Shown here: positions 1 to 4,883 of the stretch, piece by piece | Position numbering within the stretch: the first letter of the stretch is position 1 | Layout: every line of letters starts with the position of its first letter | Assembly: GCA_002308155.1 (NCBI GenBank) | Contig: DBVQ01000032.1 | Span: forward strand, 2,674-13,691 | From: Christensenella sp. UBA1260 | Lineage (GTDB): Bacteria > Bacillota > Clostridia > Christensenellales > CAG-917 | Reading direction: 5' to 3' | Length of the DNA: 11,018 bases | The notes under the pieces: generated by a model | What the model was told of the DNA's origin: nothing | Databases searched by the model: none | The model's input: only the letters and a program-made list of their open reading frames with translations | Position numbers and translations under genes: made by a program

Positions 1-46
1 GCCTTGCGGAGTCGGTTCCGTCTTCGCTCAAACATATTGTTTTTTG
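1..46. other. Unassigned window edge
   Basis: Nothing can be assigned here. Plus-strand frame 1 is open from base 1 to a TAA at 79-81, so it could be the tail of an upstream gene. A minus-strand ATG at 35-33 is open to the window edge but has no ribosome binding site before it. Both options are too short to judge. Confidence 0.2.
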
Positions 47-75
47 TTGTGAAAATGAAATATTTGTGCTATAAT
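47..75 (+). promoter_or_regulatory. SigA-type promoter of the tmk-holB-ricT operon
   Basis: A -35 hexamer TTGTGA (47-52) is separated by 17 bp from a perfect TATAAT (70-75). The -10 is preceded by TGC, an extended -10. Transcription would start near 82, giving a leader of about 30 nt before the ATG at 113. That makes the in-frame TTG at 83, which sits at the predicted transcript start, an unlikely initiation codon. Confidence 0.75.
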
Positions 76-112
76 TTATAAGTTGACAAAAAACTCGCAA
101 AGGGGCAAGGCT

Positions 113-721
113 ATGTTCATCACTTTTGAAGGATGCGAAGGCGTTGGCAAATCCACACAAGTTAGGCTTTTGAAAGAATATTTGGAGCACACGGGACAAC
201 CTGCGGTCTATATTCGCGAGCCGGGCAGCACAAAAATCTCGGAGCAAATCCGCGACGTTATTGCCAACCCTCAAAACACGGAGATGACCGACATAACTGA
301 GGCAATGTTGTTTGCCGCAAGCCGTGCACAACTTGTGAGAGAGGTCATCCGTCCCGCCCTTGAAAGAGGCGAACTTGTCATTTGCGACCGCTATCTTGAC
401 AGCTCCGTTGCCTATCAAGGCTATGCGAGAGGCATGGGCGTTGACGTCATCAAAAAGATAAACGAGCCAGCCATTGACGGGCTTCTGCCTGACCTTACAA
501 TCTTCCTTGACCTGCGTCCAAGTGAAGCATGGCGCACCTTCAAAAACACGGACAGAATGGAGCAGGAATCTGCCGATTTCCACGACAAGGTGTATGAGGG
601 TTATATTGCAGAAATCAAGAGTTCAAATGGTCGAATCGTACCGGTAAAACCTGATTTTGACAAAAAAGTGACTGCCGAGCGCATACTTGAAGTGTTGAGA
701 AAGAAAGGAGCAATCAAGTGA
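113..721 (+). CDS. tmk: Thymidylate kinase
   Basis: The enzyme phosphorylates dTMP to dTDP with ATP, in the cytoplasm, on the way to dTTP. The 202-aa product has the usual family length. Visible motifs are the P-loop GCEGVGKST (residues 7-15), REPGST (35-40, family REPGGT) that binds the nucleotide, the DRY motif (92-94) followed by SSVAYQG, and a LID-like segment DRMEQES (147-153) ending in F and Y residues that usually contact substrate. The ATG at 113 is preferred over an in-frame TTG at 83 because AGGGGCAAGG (101-110) lies just before it and because the predicted transcript starts near 82. The stop codon TGA (719-721) overlaps the GTG start of holB (718), so the two are probably translationally coupled. 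In Bacillus subtilis two small genes, yaaQ and yaaR, lie between tmk and holB; they are absent here. Confidence 0.96.
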   Translation: MFITFEGCEGVGKSTQVRLLKEYLEHTGQPAVYIREPGSTKISEQIRDVIANPQNTEMTDITEAMLFAASRAQLVREVIRPALERGELVICDRYLDSSVAYQGYARGMGVDVIKKINEPAIDGLLPDLTIFLDLRPSEAWRTFKNTDRMEQESADFHDKVYEGYIAEIKSSNGRIVPVKPDFDKKVTAERILEVLRKKGAIK

Positions 722-1695
722 GCAAGCCTTTGTTTTTTGAGCCTCTAAAAGCCTCCCGTGCGTTCTCTCTTTTGAAGAACGATTTTGGCAAGGGGCTCGG
801 GCACGCATACATGATTGTATCCCCTGACGACGATGCTGTGGACGAGTTTTTTACGCTCGTAGCCGCCGCGGTGTATTGCGAAACACATGAGCCGTGCCTG
901 GGTTGCGCCGAGTGCAGAAAGATCCTCAACGGCAACAACGGCGACGTATTTCACCTGAACGAAAAGCGCGACAAAATCAAGGTTGAAGACCTGCAAAACT
1001 TCTTGTCGGGCGTGAACGTCAAACCGATTGGCGAGCGCAAGCTCTATTTCATACACCGCGCTGACCTCATGAACGCGCAGTCGCAAAACAAGCTTTTAAA
1101 GACCTTTGAAGAGCCGCCGGCGGACGTGACGATATTCCTTGGTGTAAGCAATGAAGCCGGCATGCTCGAGACAGTCAAATCGCGTGCGCGCACTGTCTAT
1201 CTTGACACGTTTGACGCACAGACGATTTATAACACACTGCTTACTCTCGGCATAGACCCCGCAACCTGCTCAGTTGCATCAGCTTGCAGCGAGGGGCAAC
1301 TTGGCAAAGCCTACAGAATTGCGCAGTCCCCTGATTATGCCGAGCTTTATCGCTCTGCGATAAAACTGCTCAAAATGCTCAACCGCTCCGGCGATGTTGC
1401 GGCACTTGACAGCGCAGTATTTATGCAAAAGGACGTGGGTGCGTTCCTTGACGTGCTCTCCGTCATACTCCGCGATATGCTCGTGGCAAAAGAGGACAGC
1501 TCACTTGTGTTGCAAAAGCATATTGCAACTGACATCGAGGCGCTGACGGGCAACTTCTCCCGCCACGCACTCGCAGACATACTCCTTGCCGTCAACGAGG
1601 CAAGACGAAAATTATCACTCAACGTGAACGCCGTTGCAACGGTGGATTCACTGCTCTTCACAATATTGGAGGAAAGACATAAATGGCAATCATAG
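718..1695 (+). CDS. holB: DNA polymerase III delta' subunit
   Basis: This 325-aa protein matches the delta' subunit of the clamp loader that places the beta sliding clamp on DNA. Seen in sequence: the N-terminal GLGHAYMIVSP segment (26-36), where ATP-binding family members have a P-loop but delta' has none; a zinc-module cysteine set C54, C60, C63 and C66; the conserved NKLLKTFEEPP (124-134); and VKSRAR (153-158), which corresponds to the SRC arginine-finger motif with Cys replaced by Ala. The C-terminal third is the helical collar domain. GTG start with AAAGGAG (704-710) upstream and a 4-nt overlap with tmk. The 3' end overlaps the next gene by 13 nt. Position between tmk and ricT is the normal Bacillota arrangement, which strengthens the call. 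Confidence 0.93.
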   Translation: MSKPLFFEPLKASRAFSLLKNDFGKGLGHAYMIVSPDDDAVDEFFTLVAAAVYCETHEPCLGCAECRKILNGNNGDVFHLNEKRDKIKVEDLQNFLSGVNVKPIGERKLYFIHRADLMNAQSQNKLLKTFEEPPADVTIFLGVSNEAGMLETVKSRARTVYLDTFDAQTIYNTLLTLGIDPATCSVASACSEGQLGKAYRIAQSPDYAELYRSAIKLLKMLNRSGDVAALDSAVFMQKDVGAFLDVLSVILRDMLVAKEDSSLVLQKHIATDIEALTGNFSRHALADILLAVNEARRKLSLNVNAVATVDSLLFTILEERHKWQS

Positions 1696-2540
1696 TAGGG
1701 ATTAAGTTCCGCTCTACCAACAAAATATATTATTTTGACCCAAAAAATATTGAGTTCGCTGAAGGCGACGGTGTCATTGTTGAAACCGCGCGCGGACTTG
1801 AATATGCAACGGTCTCTATCGCAAACAAGGACGTGGACGAAAGCGAAATCGTTCAACCTTTGAAGCCTGTCGTGCGCAAAGCAACCGACGACGACCTCAA
1901 AAAGGTAAAGCGCAATCTTGAAGACAAAGAGCACGCGCTTGTTGTCACGCGTGAAAAAGTGACTGAGGCGGGGCTCAACATGAAGCTCGTGGACGCCGAA
2001 TACACTTTTGACCGTCAAAAGCTCATTTTCTACTTCACCGCAGACGGCCGTGTTGACTTCAGAGAGCTCGTGCGCACGCTCGCATCAATCTTCAAAGTCC
2101 GCATAGAACTCAGGCAGATTTATGAGCGCGACGATACAAAGATGCGCGGAGCGCTTGCCCCGTGTGGAAGACCGTGCTGCTGCACGACACACCTCCCTGA
2201 CTTTGAAAAAGTGTCAATCAAGATGGCAAAGATACAGGGGCTCTCCCTCAATCCGCAAAAAATCAGCGGCGTGTGCGGAAGGCTTATGTGCTGCTTGAAA
2301 TATGAAAACGCCTATTACAGCGAAGTTTACAAGCAGATGCCAAAGGTGGGCAGCAAGGTGCATACGGCAGACGGCGAAGGCACGGTTGAAAGCAATGACC
2401 TCATCAAACAGACCGCCCGCGTCAAAGTAATGTTGAAGGACGGCTCGTTTGACGTCAAGACTTATAGTCTTGAAGATATGCAAATCGGCGAAAGACAATC
2501 CACAGAAGAGATTGATGCACTCCCCGATAATGAAGAATAA
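1683..2540 (+). CDS. ricT: PSP1-domain Fe-S protein RicT (YaaT)
   Basis: A 285-aa PSP1-family protein. In B. subtilis, RicT (YaaT) joins RicA and RicF in a [4Fe-4S]-containing complex that acts with RNase Y in mRNA maturation and affects phosphorelay-controlled development. The sequence shows the N-terminal MAIIVGIKF start typical of the family, a central variable charged helix (about 65-95) and the conserved cysteine-rich core: CGRPCCC (161-167) and GVCGRLMCCLKYE (197-209), giving cysteines at 161, 165, 166, 167, 198, 203 and 204 as likely cluster ligands. The C-terminus (about 220-265) looks like a small beta domain. GGAGG (1668-1672) sets the ATG at 1683, inside the holB 3' end. It is the last gene of the operon; the structured element starts on the base after its stop. 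RicA and RicF are not in this window. Confidence 0.9.
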   Translation: MAIIVGIKFRSTNKIYYFDPKNIEFAEGDGVIVETARGLEYATVSIANKDVDESEIVQPLKPVVRKATDDDLKKVKRNLEDKEHALVVTREKVTEAGLNMKLVDAEYTFDRQKLIFYFTADGRVDFRELVRTLASIFKVRIELRQIYERDDTKMRGALAPCGRPCCCTTHLPDFEKVSIKMAKIQGLSLNPQKISGVCGRLMCCLKYENAYYSEVYKQMPKVGSKVHTADGEGTVESNDLIKQTARVKVMLKDGSFDVKTYSLEDMQIGERQSTEEIDALPDNEE

Positions 2541-2665
2541 AAACCGCGTGATTTAGCGACCTGCTTTGTCAACTACAACAAATACACCCCGTCTTGTACG
2601 AAAGTACACTGGACGGGGTGATTTGTTTTGTTTTCGCGCATCTCATCTAAATCACGCGGTTTTTT
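2541..2665 (+). ncRNA. Structured element copy 1 (nested hairpins, unknown family)
   Basis: The element begins at the base after the ricT stop. An outer perfect 16-bp stem pairs 2541-2556 with 2647-2662 and is followed by TTT. Inside, 2577-2583 plus 2585-2593 pair with 2612-2627, with A2584 bulged. The distal part is a TGTAC/GTACA stem (2595-2599/2604-2608) capped by a GAAA tetraloop. Two unpaired stretches, 2557-2576 and 2628-2646, separate the inner and outer stems. A second copy lies at 3566-3691 on the other strand; the 25 nt at 2555-2579 match it at 21 positions. It could be a 3'-UTR structured RNA, a composite terminator or a miniature palindromic repeat. No obvious target-site duplication flanks it. 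The structure was read by eye; function is unknown. Confidence 0.7.
2577..2634 (+). terminator. Intrinsic terminator (inner hairpin of copy 1)
   Basis: Inner stem CACCCCGTC (2585-2593) pairs perfectly with GACGGGGTG (2612-2620) and is followed by the T-rich run ATTTGTTTTGTTTT (2621-2634). It should end the tmk-holB-ricT transcript. The outer stem, followed by six T (2660-2665), could act as a second terminator. The two cannot be separated without transcript-end data. Confidence 0.65.
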
Positions 2666-2666
2666 G

Positions 2667-2700
2667 AAAAATAATTATTGCACCGCGCTTGCGGTGCAAT
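2667..2700 (-). terminator. Intrinsic terminator of the phosphatase gene
   Basis: ATTGCACCGC (2677-2686) and GCGGTGCAAT (2691-2700) form a perfect 10-bp hairpin with a 4-nt loop. Read on the minus strand it follows the stop codon at 2701-2703 directly and is followed by a T-rich stretch (complement of 2667-2676). The convergent operon is ended by the separate element at 2541-2665. Confidence 0.8.
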
Positions 2701-3459
2701 CTATTTTATTATATAAAAGTCAGTCCACTTTTTCACTCGTTCGGGGGTGATGCCGTGCTCTTTTTCAAGGAACTCGTCCACAGTCGCATATTTGTCAAGG
2801 ATTGATTTCTTTGCGATTTCAAAAAGGTGGTCGTGCACGCGCAGGACTTCGGCAACGAACTCTCGCACAGGCTTTTTGATAAATATCAAACGAAGATACA
2901 AATCAATCTTTTTGTTCTCTTGTGCTCTATGCTCGTTTGAGGCAAGATACTCCGCCTTGCACTCTTCAAACGTCCTGCCAAAGGCAAGCTCTATGAGCAT
3001 TGCGGCAATGCCAGTCCTGTCCTTGCCCGCCGTGCAATGGAAGGCAAACGTCTTGCCCTCGTCCATGAGCGAGAACACTTTGTCGTATGCCTTTGAATAC
3101 GCCATAACTGCATAGGTGTCCTCAATGAACTTGCGTGCGGCGTCCAGCTCTCCGCCCTTCATGTGAAAAATGTCGACCGTGTTGGCTGGCGTAGATGAAA
3201 GCCCCGGGGCGTCTGCCGAGAAGACCATCGCCTCAATGTACTCCACTCCTTCGGGCAGAACGTCCGGAGTTGCCTTGACTTCCTGTGGCGTGCGGAAATC
3301 CACAACCGCGTCCAAGTGCATATTCTCAAAATATTCCTTGTCCGCCTTGCATTTTGGCGCAAACGCACCCGTGCGGAAGATCTTGCCGCACTTGATCTCG
3401 CCATAAGGAGTGGCAAGTCCGCCCATATCTCTGAAGTTTACAAGTCTTGTCTTTGCCAT
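2701..3459 (-). CDS. Tyrosine-protein phosphatase, Y_phosphatase3-like
   Basis: A 252-aa cysteine-dependent phosphatase. The catalytic CX5R loop is HCTAGKDRTG (141-150), with C142 as nucleophile and R148 binding phosphate; this loop form, with Lys before Asp-Arg, is the signature of the PF13350 group (Mycobacterium PtpB- and Listeria LipA-like). The N-terminal NFRDMGG (8-14) and DFRTPQE (54-60) are also family hallmarks. Members dephosphorylate phosphotyrosine and in some cases phosphoinositides; the substrate here cannot be read from sequence. No signal peptide is seen, so it is probably cytoplasmic. The ATG at 3459 is chosen because MAKTRLVNFRDMGG fits the family start and because the only convincing promoter starts transcription there. 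An in-frame ATG at 3501 would add 14 residues. No Shine-Dalgarno precedes 3459. Confidence 0.88.
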   Translation of the reverse strand: MAKTRLVNFRDMGGLATPYGEIKCGKIFRTGAFAPKCKADKEYFENMHLDAVVDFRTPQEVKATPDVLPEGVEYIEAMVFSADAPGLSSTPANTVDIFHMKGGELDAARKFIEDTYAVMAYSKAYDKVFSLMDEGKTFAFHCTAGKDRTGIAAMLIELAFGRTFEECKAEYLASNEHRAQENKKIDLYLRLIFIKKPVREFVAEVLRVHDHLFEIAKKSILDKYATVDEFLEKEHGITPERVKKWTDFYIIK

Positions 3460-3465
3460 GGATTT

Positions 3466-3494
3466 AGTGTAGCATACAACGCGCATTTTTGCAA
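3466..3494 (-). promoter_or_regulatory. Promoter of the phosphatase gene, apparently leaderless
   Basis: On the minus strand TTGCAA (3494-3489) lies 17 bp from TACACT (3471-3466), which is preceded by TGC (extended -10). Only six bases separate the -10 from the ATG at 3459, so the transcript should start at or next to the start codon. This agrees with the lack of a ribosome binding site. Confidence 0.55.
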
Positions 3495-3565
3495 TATACA
3501 AGTTTATACGTCTCCAAAAGAAAACCGCCCTCTTATTATGATTAGTTTGCTTTCAAGGTTGATTC

Positions 3566-3691
3566 GCAAACTGCATGATTGAGATGAGATACAAGGAAAC
3601 AAAAAAAATCACACCGCCCAATGTATTGTCATACATGACGGTGTTGATTCTTTGTAGTTGACGACGTAGGTCGCTCAATCACGCTGTTTGC
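3566..3691 (-). ncRNA. Structured element copy 2 (nested hairpins, unknown family)
   Basis: This is the second copy of the element at 2541-2662, in the opposite orientation but again in the sense direction of the gene before it: it starts 3 nt after the ferredoxin stop. The outer stem pairs 3691-3674 with 3583-3566 (18 positions, one A-A mismatch, one G-U in minus-strand RNA). The inner stem pairs 3649-3637 with 3618-3607, with a bulged A at 3645. The distal stem 3636-3631/3626-3621 carries a GACA loop. Compared with copy 1, the outer stem changes T-A to G-C on both arms and the pair closing the distal tetraloop changes from C-G to U-A. Two unpaired blocks are conserved: 3675-3651, and ATCTCATCT at 3590-3582. 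Confidence 0.68.
3600..3650 (-). terminator. Intrinsic terminator of ferredoxin gene (inner hairpin of copy 2)
   Basis: On the minus strand ACACCGTC (3644-3637) pairs with GGCGGTGT (3618-3611), extended past a bulged A by AATC/GATT. Eight T follow (complement of 3608-3601). This is a convincing rho-independent terminator about 50 nt after the ferredoxin stop. Confidence 0.75.
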
Positions 3692-3694
3692 TAA

Positions 3695-3865
3695 TTATTC
3701 TTCGCTGATAGCACCTGCTGGGCAACCATCTTCGCAAGCGCCACAGTCAATACATTGATCTGGATCAACGACGTATTGACCGTCACCCTCTGAGATTGCA
3801 CCTACCGGGCAAGTATCTGCACATGCGCCGCATTGAATGCAAGCATCACTGATTTTTCTTGGCAT
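3695..3865 (-). CDS. 2[4Fe-4S] ferredoxin
   Basis: A 56-aa clostridial-type ferredoxin, a small cytoplasmic electron carrier for anaerobic oxidoreductases. It contains two complete CX2CX2CX3CP motifs: C9, C12, C15, C19 and C38, C41, C44, C48, each followed by Pro and a GAIS segment, giving the pseudo-twofold repeat of the family. The length matches this class. The ATG at 3865 is fixed by AAAGGAG (3880-3874) eight bases upstream. Longer in-frame starts up to 4000 run into the hydrolase coding sequence and lack family similarity. It has its own promoter (3897-3925) and terminator, so it is monocistronic. The partner enzyme is not in the window. Confidence 0.95.
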   Translation of the reverse strand: MPRKISDACIQCGACADTCPVGAISEGDGQYVVDPDQCIDCGACEDGCPAGAISEE

Positions 3866-3896
3866 AGTAGTTTCTCCTTTTTGTTTTGTTGAACAT

Positions 3897-3925
3897 ATTT
3901 TAACACAAGGGCGGCTGATAGTAAA
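3897..3925 (-). promoter_or_regulatory. Promoter of the ferredoxin gene
   Basis: On the minus strand TTTACT (3925-3920), a 17-bp spacer and TAAAAT (3902-3897), with TGT before the -10 (extended -10). Predicted start near 3890, leaving a leader of about 25 nt that holds the ribosome binding site. It lies just beyond the stop codon of the upstream hydrolase gene. Confidence 0.65.
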
Positions 3926-3944
3926 GAGTTTTTTGATTTTATTT

Positions 3945-4880
3945 TCAAACGCCCTGCTTCTGCAAAAAAGCGAGTGTTTTTTTAAAACACTCTTTGCCAC
4001 CTTTCAGTTTGGTGACTATCGTCCACGCGTGATTGCCAAGGGCTCCCGTGCCTTCAAAATGCTCGTATGGGATGCCGAGTGCGTCATACTCTTTCATCAT
4101 ATCGTAGCCTTCATAGCGGAGCCAATCCTTGTCGCCCGTGGTGAAAAACGTCGGCGGAAAACCTACACTTATGTGAGGCGAAGCAAGTTTGCCCTCCTCT
4201 GTCGCAAGATATTCTTTTGCCTCTTTCATTGGTTTGCCAAGGAAGGAACACGTCATCATCTTGATGTCAGGAAACTTGGATTGCGGGAGAGTCTTGTCAA
4301 TGAGATGCTCAAGATTGACGCATCCGCAGTGCGCAACCATCGCTTTCGGCTTGAAATCCGCAATATGTTTGAACTCTATGCCGAGTTTTTCTGCAAGCGA
4401 ATTGTCTGCGGCTAGCGCGGCAAGATAGAAGATATAATAAACGCCTGCGCTCTCGCCTGCAAGCACGATGCGGGACGTATCTATCTTTTTTGCCTCTGCC
4501 ACATCAAAGATTGCGTCTATTGCCAGGCATATCTCTTGAATCGGCTCGGGAAACACCTTTTTTGGCGCATAGGAATAGGAGATTGACGCGGTTAGATAAC
4601 TGTTTTTTGCAAAGTTTTGCAGATAAGCGTTGCGCATATCCGTGATGCCAGAAATCCAACCGCCGCCGTGCACGTATATGACGATTGGGCGCTTTGCGTC
4701 CTCTTGAGTTTCGGGTGCGTAAAAATTGATATATTGCTTTTTCTCCTTGCCGTACGGCAAGTGTTTTTCATACACAACACCCTTTGGCGTGCGCTGATAT
4801 GTCAAAAGATAAGCGAGCCCCTCTGTAAAGTTGTACCAACAAGTGCCGATTCTGCCTCTAAGATATACGCTTCTTTTCAT
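3945..4880 (-). CDS. Alpha/beta-hydrolase, HSL-like esterase/lipase
   Basis: A 311-aa carboxylic-ester hydrolase of the HGGG type. Seen: oxyanion-hole motif HGGGWISG (71-78); nucleophile elbow GESAG (142-146) with S144; an acid in FTTGDKDWL (246-254), D250 or D252; and the catalytic His at H284 in GNHAW. Together these form a full triad in the correct order, so the enzyme is probably active. The substrate cannot be told; family members cleave short acyl or acetyl esters. The N-terminus is not a clear signal peptide. The ATG at 4880 has AAAGGAG (4894-4888) and lies only 3 nt after the stop of the U32 gene, so the two form an operon and are likely coupled. A terminator-like hairpin falls inside the last 17 codons (3963-3992). 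Confidence 0.88.
   Translation of the reverse strand: MKRSVYLRGRIGTCWYNFTEGLAYLLTYQRTPKGVVYEKHLPYGKEKKQYINFYAPETQEDAKRPIVIYVHGGGWISGITDMRNAYLQNFAKNSYLTASISYSYAPKKVFPEPIQEICLAIDAIFDVAEAKKIDTSRIVLAGESAGVYYIFYLAALAADNSLAEKLGIEFKHIADFKPKAMVAHCGCVNLEHLIDKTLPQSKFPDIKMMTCSFLGKPMKEAKEYLATEEGKLASPHISVGFPPTFFTTGDKDWLRYEGYDMMKEYDALGIPYEHFEGTGALGNHAWTIVTKLKGGKECFKKTLAFLQKQGV
3963..3992 (-). other. Terminator-like hairpin inside the 3' end of the hydrolase gene
   Basis: On the minus strand GAGTGTTTT (3992-3984) pairs with AAAACACTC (3980-3972), a 9-bp stem with a 3-nt loop, followed by GCTTTTTTG. No other terminator is seen before the ferredoxin promoter. The T tract precedes the stop codon by about 18 nt, so termination here would yield a transcript without a stop codon unless RNA polymerase runs a little further. 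Confidence 0.4.
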
Positions 4881-4883
4881 GCC

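Noticed and set aside
83..112. TTG start at 83 giving a 212-aa thymidylate kinase
   Set aside because: It coincides with the predicted transcript start and has no ribosome binding site. The ATG at 113 has one, and gives the normal family N-terminus.
1347..2018. Minus-strand open frame of 223 codons
   Set aside because: Antisense shadow of holB and ricT, both of which have clear family motifs. No promoter or ribosome binding site.
3566..3691. Hammerhead-ribozyme-like GATGAG and GAAAC strings on the plus strand of copy 2
   Set aside because: The required CTGATGA core and cleavage-site geometry are missing and the strings are not kept in copy 1.
2541..3691. Retron msr-msd, CRISPR array or insertion sequence as an explanation for the paired elements
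   Set aside because: No reverse transcriptase, Cas gene or transposase is present, the copies are inverted and only two in number, and no target-site duplications are seen.
3866..4000. N-terminal extension of the ferredoxin to an ATG at 4000
   Set aside because: It would overlap the end of the hydrolase gene and cross the ferredoxin promoter; the family starts at the MPRKISDAC segment, which has a strong ribosome binding site.
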